64,000 bases of DNA from positions 118,308,270 to 118,372,269 of the forward strand of contig CM076995.1 in NCBI GenBank assembly GCA_039090855.1, in the 5' to 3' direction. The notes under the pieces were generated by a model. It was not told where the DNA came from, ran no database searches, and saw nothing but the letters and a program-made list of their open reading frames with translations. The translations under genes were made by a program, and so were the position numbers. Source of the stretch: Macrothele yani. Its lineage: Eukaryota; Arthropoda; Arachnida; Araneae; Macrothelidae. Of this stretch, positions 48,169 to 59,946 are shown piece by piece (positions within the stretch are counted from its first letter, which is position 1; every line of letters begins with the position of its first letter).

Positions 48169-49564
48169 CACCTGACCCATGTCAGTGGTTTAATCTGCAC
48201 CATAAATACGATATTGCTATGGACTGTGTGCCTTAAAACCAAAATGATCAGAACTGGATGAATAATTTCTGAACCTAAGAAGTTAAATGGTTAGTTACAA
48301 ATTGTTTAAATGTTAATTGATAACAACAATAGAATCAGATTTTACACACATGATATGTAATATGATGGAATAAAAATGCAAAGAAAAATGTTTTCTTGGA
48401 TGTTTCTTTACAAATTCAGTTACCACTAATGAAAGCACAAAATTCAGGCAGCTTTCTTTAACCAGGGGAAGTCAAAATGCACTTAAAAGTACAAAAGTTT
48501 TAATGACTAGGTATAAAATCTACAATTTTGAAATTTTAAGGCAAATTGTATGTTTACTATTGTTAAAAATAATGGAGTAATACTTTAAAATATTTATTGC
48601 TTTTTAAAAACATGTGTATTTGCAGTTTTTTTTATACAACATTTATGTGGGAAAAATTTCATACCATTTTTTATAGAATAGATTGTAGAAACAACTCCAT
48701 GTATAACACATAGGTGAAAGCTTCTTATTTATACAGATGTGGAATTGTAATCAAAATGCTGTTTGCTTGCTGTATCATACATCTGCTTACCACTGTGCTC
48801 AACATGCATTTACTCATGACACATGAATGCAGCAAATCATCCATTCAGTAGCCTAGTGAATATTTTAAGCAGCCTTCTGTTAAGCAGAATCATTTGAAGT
48901 GCAATAAAATCAATTTATTCTTAAACATATGCCATAGTTTAAGGCATTGCAAATGATTTATTTTTTAATGTGCAGGAATAGTTCTTTAAAATAATAAGAC
49001 AAATGCAGCAAAGTTAACAGATTCAGTGATAGCTACTAAGTACATTTCAATGTATAAATTTACAAATGTGACCAAAATGATTCAATACCCCATTAGAAAT
49101 CTTTATTTTTGAGCCTCTTCATATACTATACAGAAAGCAATAAAATTTGGTTATTATTTAGCAATAAAACTGGTTCTCTGATTGTACTTCAGAGGAATGT
49201 AGATCTATTGATGCAGTGGCAAGGAAAATAATGAGCAAACTTCTGATGAATGGTACATGTCACTGATTCATATAGCTTGCAAAAATATTTATAGGCTACA
49301 TAAAATGTTAAATATAGTGCAATTTTGTCCCAGTGGGTGTTCTATAGTGCATGAATATTTACAGTTTGTATTGAAAATAACATAGCAAAAAGGAAGAGTA
49401 AAGAAAAAAAGTCATTTTTTGCCATTATTTAATTCCTTCAAAGATGCCACACATTTTATTTGGGGTCATCTTTTTTAGAAAATAAAAATTCAAATATTTT
49501 TCTACATTATGGCAATTTTGTTTGGGGAAGGGAAGTTAATGATTTCTGTAGACATCTAATGTTA

Positions 49565-49735
49565 TAAGTCATTTATCCCTAATTACAGATGTTAGTTTTA
49601 GGGAAAGGACATAATCAGCACTACAGAACAAACATATTGCCCATGTCTCACTGCTACTCAGACCTGGACCCAGCTCAGCTGATTTCCTAGAAATCTCATG
49701 CCTCTGACTACTCAGCCACCAGGCAGCCATGTGAC
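49565..49735 (-). mobile_element. tRNA-derived SINE, related to the one at 36.5 kb (minus strand)
   Basis: On the minus strand the tRNA-like head GCCTGGTGGCTGAGTAGTCA resembles an A box of Leu/Ser tRNAs. GGTCCAGGTCT follows at B-box distance in decayed form. Then comes a body (TTCTGTAGTGCTGATTATGT, CCTTTCCCTAAAACTAAC) collinear with the body of the 36.5-kb element. The 3' end is near 49565. Confidence 0.55.
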
Positions 49736-50738
49736 AATGTGATTGATTAAATGAATGTACACACCTAAAAGTTAAGGCCACTTTAAGACAGCGCTTAAAA
49801 GTTTACCATTAGACCAGAAAAATGAATTAAGATGTATCTTCAAAATTCCATTGAACTGATCATTACTAACTTTCTAATGAAGCAGTTGAGATAGGTAATG
49901 TTCCAGGACAGACATAGGAGGCTGTCTGTCAGAATCTTTCTCTGCAGAATAAGCATGTGCTATAGGTTTTTACCTGTGATCTGCGATTACATCGAAATCA
50001 CATTTGCATGTCTATATGAATCTTCTTACCACTAAAAAAATAAGAATCCATTAGAGTGTCTGTAATGTATTCAAATTATTGAAAAGTACATTACTCTGAA
50101 ATATTTTTATAATAATTATATTACGTGGCAGTCTTGAGTGCAATTAAAAATATGTACATAATTTTTCCAAATTCACTGTTTTACATTTGAAGAGTATGCA
50201 AATGTGTTACACGTGTGTTTTATGATTCCACAATATATTCATATCTCAAAATCAATTTTTTTCTATTGACATATCATTTTCATTCAATTAAAAGCAACTT
50301 TAAGTTACATCAAGGTTAATAGTGGCAATATTGAAAGTTCTTGCTTTCCCCTCAGTCTGCTTTACAGATACAGTTTAACAGTGGGGAAAAAAGGATCCTC
50401 TTGTTCCTGATGGGAAAACTAGAAACATTCTGTATCAAACAAATTTAAAAAAAAATGTTGAACCAAAATTTTGCAGTAAAACTCATCATTCAATCCAAGC
50501 CATATGTCTCAAGTTATGGTTACCATCAACACATTATCTATATATTGATAGCAGAAATTTTAAGAATTATGATGCATATGCTTTACACAAAACAGCCAAG
50601 TATGTGTAATTCAGTATTTAGTTTTATGAATAAATGGATTCCAAGAGAATGATAAATTTTATGCACATTAGCATGATATGCCTATAAATTATTAAAAATA
50701 TTTTTGCAAACAGAAACTGTTACTGCACCACAGAAATT

Positions 50739-50782
50739 GTTACTGCATCACAGAAATGAAACAATTTCTGTGATGGGGTAAC
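50739..50782. repeat. 19-bp-stem hairpin
   Basis: GTTACTGCATCACAGAAAT (50739-50757) pairs with ATTTCTGTGATGGGGTAAC (50764-50782) at 17 of 19 positions around a 6-base loop. A partial direct copy of the left arm (GTTACTGCACCACAGAAAT) precedes it at 50719. Confidence 0.8.
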
Positions 50783-51197
50783 AGTGATATAAAGTTTAGT
50801 TAAAACTTTCATACTCCACATCATAATGAGCATATATCACACGAAAATATTCTTAGCAACTCCAGATATGCTTTTTTTCTTTGTTGCAACAAGAAAGACT
50901 CTTTAACTGATATTCATTAATTATTAGCTTCCCCCTTTTTTATGGAGACCGTTTTATGTGAAATTAGAGAAAACTGCAGCTTAACTTGTATGGCATGCTA
51001 ATTTCTTCATCTGCTATACTCTGAGTTAGTTTTACATTAGGAACACCCCTACATATTTGGAGCAATAACGAAATATCACGTGATATCAACGTCACGTACT
51101 GCTACTAAAAATTGTGCATACCTATTCTCTGTACATAATCAGCAAATGTCTGCCAGTAATGGAGATAAGGTACATCAAGGTTAATAGTAGCAGCCAA

Positions 51198-52848
51198 TTT
51201 GACAACAGCCAGGTAGTTGGGGCCGGAAGAGCAGGTGCCAGTATTTCAGAAACAGCCACACTTGTTGGCTTCTCTCATACTTCTGCATCAAAGATGTACC
51301 AGGACTGGATTAACCATGCACAGGCATCCAGCAGAAGGGCTCACATTGGTCAGCCATACTTGTTGGCTGCCCCCTCTACTACTGTATCAAGAGTGTACCA
51401 GGACTGGATTAACCATGCACAGACATCCAGCAGAAGGGCTCACATTGGTCAGCCACACTTGTTGGCTGCTCTCGTACTATTGCATCAAGAGTGTACCAGG
51501 ACTGGATTAACCATGCACAGACATCCAGCAGAAGGGCTCGCATTGGTCAGCTGTACTTGTTGGCTGCTCCTGTACTACTGTATCAAGGGTGTACCAGGAC
51601 TGGATTAACCATGCACAGACATCCAGCAGAAGGGCTCACATTGGTCAGCCATACTTGTTGGCTGCTCCTATACTACTGTACCAAGGCTGTACCAGGACTG
51701 GATTAACCATGCACAGACATCCAGCAGAAGGGCTCACATTGGTCAGCAGCACTTGTTGGCTGCTCCCGTACTACTGTATCAAGGGTATATCAGGACTGGA
51801 TTAACCATGCACAAGCATCCAGCAGAAGGGCTCACATTGGTCAGCCGCACTTGTTGGCTGCTCCCATACTACTGTAACAAGGGTGTAACAGGACTGGATT
51901 AAGCATGCACAGAGATCCAGCGGAAGGGCTCACATTGGTCAGCCGCACTTGTTGGCTGCTCCCGTACCAATGTATCAAGGGTGTACCAGGACTGGATTAA
52001 CCATGCACAGACATCCAGCAGAAGAGCTCACATTGGTCAGCCCCTCATGATTGATTCTAGAGGTGAGCATCAGGTGTCACGATTGGTATCTCAGCAATGA
52101 CATACAACAGTCACCAAGCTCACCAACCAGTACAACAGCAGTGCAGTTCGACCTACTTTCACATGCACCATGCATTGTACCTTGCTTCACCTGGAGTTCC
52201 CCAGCCAGGGACCAACCAGTGTATCCATTATGATGCCCAGTCATTGCAAACAATTCCTTGCATGGGCCAAGAAATATCAGCAATGGACCCTCGATAGATG
52301 GAAGAAGGCTATCTGGAGTTATGACTCCCATTTCCTTCTGCACCATGCTGAAGGAAATGGGATGCCATATGGCCGGGTTCACATATGGTGTAAACAGCAC
52401 GAAGTCTTATCCCCTGGTCGCACACTTGGGTTCAACAGGCCGGTGGAAGTGGTGCTCTGGTCTGGAGAGCATTTTCCTGGCAAGCCCTAGATCTGTTGGT
52501 TATCATTCCACAAATACTGAATGGTGGATACTACAGGGACCTGTTAGCCAACCATCTCCAGCCATATCTGCAGGAGATTTACCTGGACCACAGTGTCATC
52601 CTTCAACAGGACAACACACCATGTCATTGGGCTCATGTAACTACTGTGTGTTGGAGGAACAAGACAACGAATTTGCCGCATTGTCTTGGCCCTCAAACTC
52701 TCCTGACTGGGACCCAACTGAACATTTGTGGGATATATTAGAACAGGGTGTGAGAACTGCTGATCCTCTTCCTCCACAAAATGAGGGTGAATTGACAGAG
52801 CTTCTGCAGTGGTTTCACAGAAAGGTGGGACAACACATTATTAGGTAG
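51198..52848 (+). pseudogene. Tc1-type transposase with expanded DNA-binding region
   Basis: The N-terminus near 51198 (FDNSQVVGAGRAGASISETA) is the first helix-turn-helix. The 98-bp array repeats its second half eight times. After it, LIDSRGEHQVSRLVSQQ and TTVTKLTNQYNSSAVRPT resume the paired-like domain in order. The catalytic core spans three frames: 52245-52490 (WTLDRWKKAIWSYDSHFLLH), 52496-52670 (VILQQDNTPCHWA, second Asp) and 52675-52848 (WPSNSPDWDPTEHLWDILEQ, the final Glu). The usual WSDES reads WSYDS, so the first catalytic Asp is lost. With two frameshifts plus the array it is inactive. Confidence 0.9.
51256..52042 (+). repeat. Eight-unit 98-bp minisatellite inside a Tc1 transposase gene
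   Basis: CAGGACTGGATTAA recurs at 51300, 51399, 51497, 51595, 51693, 51791, 51889 and 51987: seven spacings, six of 98 bp and one of 99. Each unit runs CACTTGTTGGCTGCTCC, GTACTACTGTATCAAGGGTG, CAGGACTGGATTAACC, ACATCCAGCAGAAGGGCTCA. It encodes part of the transposase helix-turn-helix (SKMYQDWINHAQ...SSRRAHIGQP). 98 is not a multiple of three, so the frame changes at every unit. Confidence 0.95.
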
Positions 52849-52880
52849 GTGTTCCTAATGCAAAGCTAACTCAGTGCATA

Positions 52881-54920
52881 AACTTTAATATTAACATACA
52901 TTAAGGTTACATTAGCTTGACTGTAGAACACAAAGGGATTATAGCTTGTTAGGCTTATCATACTGTAAAGTTCATTGACCCGGATACCTTAAACCTTAAT
53001 AGATGAAAAGTCCTAGACTAAACATATAATCAACTTCAATATACGATCAAAAGTCAGCAATGAAATAGATGACTTACTTTAATATTGCATTTCTTTAATG
53101 GCACACCATAAAGCAAGCACATTAAAAAGCACACAGTTCAACTTCACCAAGTTAGATGGTTTAATCCACATTTAAGAACACTTACCTTTTGAACCCTTTT
53201 AGCATACACACATTTGCTCGTTGATTAATCATTTACCAATATTGAACGAGAACAGATTATGAAGGGAATCTCATTTTAACATCATATCATTAACATGACT
53301 TCAGTAACATTGTGTAAAGAGCACAGCCTAATACACTGATTGGTAACACACTGCCTGAGTTAAGATTGTTTCTGATAACTAAAGTAACATGGCCTTTGAA
53401 AGGAGAATCTCTTCTAGACTTAATAACATTGCCTCACAAAGACTCAACACATTTGTTCTTATCTCTCACTTTTGATTACATAATTGCACTTCAACCTGTT
53501 GGTAGGGTTGCTAAATACAAATTCATCGAAAGAGAAAAATGTGGCATTCAGACTGGGAAATGTTTAAAGAGAAATAACCAAATTTACATAAGAAAACAGG
53601 AACTAAAAATGAAGACCAAATTGGAGTATATGTCAGACTATCTGGATATGTAAAACTGAAATAAAATTTTATGAAAGCCATGTTCTTATTTTTATTGCGC
53701 TTTCTATAATATATTCCACTCACCACTGTTCACCAATCCTGATTTCACTTCAGTTGAAAATGAAAAACTTTAGCATGTTTAGGCTAACAATTAATATGCT
53801 CATTTACACCTGTTGCCATCATTCACATTTCAAGGAGAGAAAAAAAATAGTGCAGACACAACACAAGCACAGTAGAATATTCTTGGTTTCACTTTAAAAT
53901 ATAAAATTTAAAGGAAGGATTATAAGAATACAGAAATTATTTACAATAATTAGTTCCTTCATTTTGTTCATATCCCCATTGTCTTGTCCTCTGAGTTTTG
54001 TGCTAACCAAAACAGTCTTTTACATGTATGCATCTCAAGACTTATGAAATCTTTATCCATAAGGGAAAGCTGCAATCATTTGATTAAATTTCCTGAGAAC
54101 AAAGCATCTCCTTAATAAGTTATGTCAGAAGATAGCACATGTTCCCTTGTCACAGTACAAACCATTTGAGAAGCTTTAAATACATATATGTAAAAAGAGT
54201 TTTCGGTTTCTACAAAAGCTCAGAGAAATAAGAATATAGATGGTGGCATAAATAAATGGAAAAACTGTAAAAAAAGTATATATACTCTTTTGATCCTTCT
54301 TTTAATATTGGTATGTTAAAATAAAAGCAAGAATATCATGTTACATCTGTAATATGAATGCCTTTATTTTTCTTTCATTTTGCTTATTTATTAAATTTTA
54401 GGATCTACTTAAAACAAAATGGCTTGCAATAAGCCTAAACAGGCATACAGATTAACTCTAGCATGCTGAAATTTTTCATTTCAACTGAACATAAATGCAT
54501 CGACAGAGTTTTTTTTTTTTTTTTTTTTTTTTAATTTTTAGACAGGAAGCTAAAGGGAATAATAAAAATACCAGAAAGGTCAGAACTCCATCCCTCTTTT
54601 GAAACTACGTACACAACATTAATTACTCCCAACTGAGAAGACACTGCCTACTTTTGCAAAAAATGACTGAATCATGCTTTGGATATATAGAGTTATTATA
54701 TAAAGCTTGTTAAAACAAAATTGAGAATATTACTGGCAAATGGTTTGGCACATTGAGAAGTGCAAAAGCAAGCAAAACCCCAAGGTCAGGTATTTGTAGC
54801 ACAATATATGGAGAGACTGTGGCAGAGTCATTGAGCAAACAAAATATAGATTTGCCCAAAGCAGCTCAATGAGCATTAATTCAGTTTTTGTCAAAGGAGG
54901 GCTCACAGGCTGCCGAAATG
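52881..54920. other. Noncoding, nothing recognised
   Basis: About 2 kb of AT-rich DNA with a T24 run at 54509-54532. The 95-codon frame at 53366-53653 shows no motif and is not called. Confidence 0.6.
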
Positions 54921-54929
54921 TACTTTTTT

Positions 54930-55290
54930 GTTCACTGTGGTCCTTTGCTTCTATACTGGGTGCCATGTGGTCATACCATCAATGCTCACTGATATTGTTG
55001 TCCCACATTGAAAACTGTTAAGTCCAGTCATTAGGTCGAAACACCTGGGCAACTTAACAAGAGGTGTTGTGCTGTTCCATTAAATGCTCACCCATATACT
55101 GCCAACACCTCCATATCAACACTGTAGGAGTTTCTACAGGAGGTTCTACATCATCCAGCCTATAGTCCAGACTTGTCACCAAGTGACTACCATATTTTCA
55201 GTCTCCTTAAAAAGCATCTGAAAGGGGAGGTGAAGGTTTGCATCAAATGACAAAGTGAAAGAGAATGTCACAGACTGGTTTACTTAGTCA
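54930..55290 (+). pseudogene. mariner transposase C-terminal remnant
   Basis: Across two frames the bases give LGNLTRGVVLFH, NAHPYTANTSIST, then EVLHHPAYSPDLSPSDYHIF, LLKKHLKG and KVKENVTDWF. This is the mariner segment from the second to the third catalytic Asp. The second Asp codon is a stop (CAT-TAA-AAT for HDN). The upstream part is too decayed to place and the end runs into the GC-rich palindrome at 55300. About 0.35 kb of a 1.3-kb element remains. Confidence 0.8.
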
Positions 55291-55299
55291 CACTTTCAT

Positions 55300-55413
55300 C
55301 AATGTGGCCCTGGCATCTGTGCGACGCGCAGGCTTACGGGGTGCCCAAATGGGCTTGAGCCCGTTCGGACACCCCGTAAGCCTGCACATCGCACAGATGC
55401 CAGGGCCACATTG
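55300..55413. repeat. 114-bp GC-rich near-perfect palindrome
   Basis: The sequence reads CAATGTGGCCCTGGCATCTG... and its own complement begins identically. The two 57-base halves match at 51 positions, and all six differences are transitions. There is essentially no loop; the centre is GGGCTTGAGCCC. It is far more GC-rich than several kb on either side. It starts where the mariner remnant ends. No coding role; it could be a very short foldback element or a hairpin RNA source (inference). Confidence 0.9.
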
Positions 55414-56330
55414 ACAAAAGCATGACATAATGCAAATTCTAAAGTCTTCTTATGACTGAAAAATAGAGGTTTACTTAAGATTTACAAAGATACTGTGTGG
55501 TTTACTTGTTATCCAGTGTACAATTCTAGTTTCCATTTGAACAACCTTTACATATGCCTATGATGACAATTCCACCATAATAGTTGCACTGATATGACAT
55601 TCCACACAATATTCTGCTATCCTGGAAGTTGTTAATGCTGGATGAAAAGAATTCCAAACATCACACACTAGAGGTGAAAACTAGCAATAAAGAAACCAGA
55701 CTTCAGAGCAATATCAGGCAAAATAATCTTATATTGGACAACAGTTTTTTTCACCAGTGTCAAGATCAATGTGCAAAAGTGTAGTGTTACCAAAACAGTT
55801 TATAACACTTATAATTGCATCTCTCTCACATTTTCTAACAATTCAGTGCTAATAAAGGTTTTATAGTCATTTCACTTCTTTATCATTTAATACATAGATG
55901 ATTTAAATAAAGCTCCAAAATAATAGATATATATTATTTACAGGTCACATGTAAGACTTTGTAACTATTTTCCTTGTTTGAATGATGAACAAAAAGGGAA
56001 AACAAAGAAAGAAAAAAGGAACAATGTGTTGAAAGTTGCAAAGAATATTTACTGGTGATACATTTTTACATATGATGTGAAATATGCAGTTTTAACAAAA
56101 CTTTCATACAAGTTTTTTTATGCAACTGCAGATTTCAAGAGTTTTTAACATGGAACATTTTGATGCATATTTTTCATACAATCATAGTTTATACTTGTGT
56201 TCAGACTTATTAATCAGTTAATTAATTTTTCATCTGTCCTCAATGATAAAAATTATTTTCTTTCTTTCTTAATATTTTGATATATTTCTCTCCTATGTTT
56301 TTCTTAAGCACAATGCTTAAAACATACCTC

Positions 56331-57020
56331 CACTTATTTACTGTGAATATACCATACATGTCTACCAAGTGTTTAGTGTGTAGCTAGAATGTGTGCAATG
56401 AAATACTTAAAATGTAATCTATTAATGCAAGTTAGGCATTTACATATTTACTGAGCATTACATGCATATTAAATATGTTTCAGCTCTACATTTAGTTTAG
56501 AAAAGATTAAAGGAAAAGTATTTACAATATGAGCAGTAATCCTGAGAAGTAAGTAGTTTCACCTCAACAATACCACAGGTTAAAGCTATAAAAGGTAGGG
56601 ATGGTGTCAGAAAAATAACATAAATTAATTCAACATCTGTGATTAATGTTGCAATGATCACTTCCTATTTTTTTCTTTCTTTTTTTTTATGATGAATATA
56701 TGCTAGTTTATATGTTGTCCATTAGAACTACATTTAAGGAACACACTGCCACTTATTTAATTATATATGCATATTAAATGTTTGTTGTGTATCTACAACA
56801 TGAGCTTTCAAAAGCTTACAATTATTCTATCAATGTATACTAAATATTGACTCAGTACTTACTACATGTGTACCAAATGTAGGATTTGCTCCTACATTTG
56901 ATTTCAAAAATGACATTTATGTGAAAATTATATGCATTATTACACATAAATCTGAGATGCAAGCAATTTCACTTTCAAAACAGCACAGATATTTAGTTGT
57001 TGTTTTTCTAAAGGAAGAAT
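56331..57020 (+). repeat. Two degenerate copies of a ~410-bp direct repeat
   Basis: CCACTTATTTA at 56331 and 56750; CATGCATATTAAATATGTTT (56462) aligned with CATGTGTACCAAATGTAGGA; CCTGAGAAGTAAGTAGTTTC (56541) with TCTGAGATGCAAGCAATTTC (56951). The order is conserved and the spacing is 408-419 bp. Divergence is substantial, implying an old duplication. Confidence 0.65.
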
Positions 57021-57157
57021 GAAATGAAAGTTAAAAAAAACAACCAAAAAAAAAAAAAAAAAAAAAACAGAGTTTCATCTTAAGCATACCACAAATCTTT
57101 CAGGCATTCTAAGTATAATGGAAGTAACTAACTAATAATCTCTACCATAAGATTCCT

Positions 57158-57204
57158 AGTGATTATTAATCAGTTACAGAAGTAACTGTGACAAATAATC
57201 ACTA
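57158..57204. repeat. Interrupted hairpin
   Basis: TAGTGATTATT-aat-CAGTTAC (57158-57177) pairs with GTAACTG-tgaca-AATAATCACTA (57182-57204) around loop AGAA. Two paired blocks of 7 and 11 bp are separated by a small internal loop. Confidence 0.75.
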
Positions 57205-58561
57205 ATAATGTCTAGTATAGCTGTATTTTATAATTTGCATGTACAGCAACTGGTGAGCACTGGTTTTATTAAGACCTGAAACAAATGAATGCAGAGTACA
57301 GCAATATGTTTTACTATTTAGTGTATCAAATTAGTTATGTCAAATTTAGAAACAGATCCAATCATGGAGTAACAGTTGACCCATCAGAAATGTGAAATTC
57401 AAAATGGCATAACAAAATGAAGTTACAAAAAAATTCAGTGCAAAGTATCGCTGAAAATCTCCTGTATTCTGTCAACACACCAGCAGCAGTAATTACACCC
57501 CAAAAGCTAACAAGCAATCATTTCATCATAATGCAAATACACTTAAAAAGGGTACACCACATCTTAGCAAAATTTACTGACTTAGATAATACTAATAAAT
57601 TACTGTTGGCAAACAGATTTACAAATCGCAAGAAAATAAAATAGTTCAGTATAAACATTATATCTTGCAGAAGAAAACTGCTTAAAAATGTATGAAAAGA
57701 ACATCATTCAGTTTGAAGAAACACAATAACAGTTTTGTCTAGTAGTCATGCCATGTCATTACACTACATTACAACAATATGAAAAGCAGAGAATTTGCTT
57801 ATATATTACCTTTCCTGGAATTCAGGTGATTGACTTCTGTTTTAGCCTATGTTTGTCAATTTTCTACGAATTGAGTGACATAAACACTTTTTTTGTTGCT
57901 GTTTTAACAGATTGTATATCTGATTATGGTTTTCATGTTGTGCTATTTGGTCTCCTAATTACTTGATGTGCTCTTTAAACTGATTCACTGAAAATATCAT
58001 GAAATGAAATTTGATAAAATGTTGTTTTATGCTCATGTACCTGTTCTTGATTTGGGTTTTCTGAACAACGTCTTGTACAAAATAGTACATAAATCACTTC
58101 ATTAAACGTTTCTTATTGAAGAAAACACTCAAGTACTGTAGATGTTAATATCATTCACTTATTGTTTGTGATGTTGATGACACATTGTTGAAGGCGTGAC
58201 CTATACAGCATGCCAAGAAGTACAGGTTCATATTTGTCCACAGTTATGTTGTGAACCTGACCTCCATGATGTGTTAGTCAGGATATTTATATCATGAGCA
58301 ATAAATGGATCGCATCTACAGTATACATGTTTTCTTCAGTATTCTTCTTCCCAGAAACATAAAATGAAGTGTTTTGCTACTGGGTTGTGCAAGACGGTAC
58401 AGAGGAAACTGTAATCAAGGAGAACAATATAACAGGTACGTTAGTATAAATAAAAACAATTCAATTTTTTTTTCGGTACGTTAGACTTAAAGAACACATC
58501 AAGTAATAGAGATAGAAATTAAAGAAATATTCCTCATAAATACATTGGAAAATCACAATTA

Positions 58562-59847
58562 TTGGGTTGGTGTGAATGAAATGTTCGACGCGAACGGGCA
58601 GTGGAGACAGGCCCCCACCACAGTGGAATGGAATAACCCACAGATGTTGTGGGTGTTACATCACAGAGTTACCATAAATAGCTGGCACGTGTGTGAAGAA
58701 CAGAGTTCAGGCGCGGTTTGTTTGGACATAACATGGCTTGCAAAGGAAACATGCAGACACCGGATTTGAGAGTAATCTTCCTGTATGAATTTAAACTGGG
58801 CCATTCTGCAGGAATTGCCACTCAAAACGTTAAGAAAGCGTTTTGGGAGAATACAGTTAATGAACAAACCATTCGGTGATGGTTTGTGAAGTTTTGAAGC
58901 GGAGATACTGATTTGCAAAAACAAAGCACGTGGTCATCGACCTGTTGCTGTTTCTGATGATGTTCTGTTACGTGTGGTGGAAGCGGACCCCCAAAAAACG
59001 TGTCGTGAGATAGCGGTAGAGGTAGGTATCCACCACACGACATTTGTTTGGCATCTGGCTGTGCTGAGTAAGGTCAAAAGCTGGATATGTGGCTGCTGCA
59101 TGAGTTGACAACTTCCAACAAGACTAGGCATTTGGAAGTCTGCACGTCGCTGCTTGCCAGGAATAAACAGGAATCTCTACTGCATCGAATCGTCACCTAC
59201 GACGAGAAGTGGCTCCTTTATGATAATCGGAAACAATCTGCACAATGGTTAAGCAAGGCACAGCCTGCTGGATGGCATCCTAAGCCACTCCTACACACCA
59301 AGAAGATGATGCTCCTTGTATGGTGGTCCACAGGTGGGATAATTCGTTGGAGTTTCTTGGCAAGAAACCAAACTATCACTACAGAACATAATTGTGCTGA
59401 ATTACACCAGATGCACTAGAAATTGCTGTAGAAACCACTAGATTTGGACAACAGACATGGTGTTCTTTTGCTCCAGGACAACACCCACCCTCATATTGCT
59501 CAAAAAATGATGCTGACACTAAGTGCCTTGGGCTATGCAGCACTGTCTCATCCTGCTTATTCCCCGGACTTGTCTCCGGCAGACTATCATCTGTTTCGTC
59601 GCCTGGATCACTTCCTATCCGGGAAACAGTTCACGACAGACAACGAGGTTCAATGTGCAGTTGATGACATCTTCGGGTCCCAGCCACAAGACTTTTATTT
59701 TCCAGGATCATGGCTTTGCCGGACAGATGGAAACTATGTGTTGATGCCTAGGGGGATTATTTTGCCTAGGTAAGATGTCCTACATTTCCGTTCTTGCCAT
59801 CCACATGTGTTGGTCCTTTGCCGGATATTTCATTCGTGTCAACCCAA
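58562..59847 (+). mobile_element. mariner DNA transposon, complete length (1286 bp)
   Basis: The left end TTGGGTTGGTGTGAATGAAA (58562) and the complement of the right end TTGGGTTGACACGAATGAAA (59827-59847) form inverted repeats of at least 21 bp with four mismatches. TA precedes the left end. The length is typical for mariner. It holds a transposase remnant (58751-59763) broken by stops and frameshifts. Confidence 0.9.
58751..59763 (+). pseudogene. mariner transposase (DD34D), inactivated
   Basis: The start ATG at 58751 gives MQTPDLRVIFLYEFKLGHSA, the first helix-turn-helix. In-frame stops at NEQTIR-stop-WF and KF-stop-SG look like CGA to TGA decay. The second helix-turn-helix is KTCREIAVEVGIHHTTF. 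Catalytic motifs: VTYDEKWLLYDN (~59190), VLLLQDNTHPHIAQ (~59465) and YSPDLSPADYHLFRRL (~59560). The last two Asp residues are 34 residues apart, the DD34D spacing of mariner. Frameshifts near 58925, 59070 and 59420 break it. About 340 codons, normal for the family. Confidence 0.92.
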
Positions 59848-59946
59848 AATTTATGCAGCAATTGGATTGTGACTCTGAATTGCTTTTGTTTACAGTTCTC
59901 ATTCTCATGGCCCAATTTTTGTTTGAGCATGCTATCTATTGCATCC

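Larger units (their letters stand above)
44022..51014. other. AT-rich noncoding DNA
   Basis: About 7 kb without a gene-like frame, similar in composition to 27570-34680. Noted separately: degenerate ~0.3-0.4-kb tandem repeats (46303-47060), hairpins (48122, 50739) and a SINE (49565). Also present: a TA run at 46230-46246, a T21 run at 46931-46951, and a small duplication of GAGCTTTTTGTTTAATC at about 47329 and 47363. Confidence 0.6.
51017..52878 (+). mobile_element. Tc1-type DNA transposon (1862 bp) with an internal 98-bp array
   Basis: The left end CTGAGTTAGTTTTACATTAG and the complement of the right end CTGAGTTAGCTTTGCATTAG are terminal inverted repeats (both continue GAACACC), with TA at both borders (51015-51016, 52879-52880). 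The transposase remnant occupies 51198-52848. Normal elements of this type are about 1.3 kb; the excess is accounted for by the eight-unit 98-bp array at 51256-52042. Confidence 0.88.
55414..58561. other. AT-rich noncoding DNA
   Basis: No gene-like frame. Contains a degenerate ~410-bp direct duplication (56331-57020), an A-run at 57046-57067 and a hairpin at 57158. GGTACGTTAG occurs twice, at 58434 and 58475. Confidence 0.6.

Noticed and set aside
51114..51608. 164-codon frame with internal repeats, looking like a repeat protein
   Set aside because: It is the 98-bp array read across changing frames within a Tc1 transposase, not an independent repeat-protein gene.
53366..53653. 95-codon plus-strand frame
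   Set aside because: No motifs, AT-rich composition like its surroundings, no neighbouring coding sequence.
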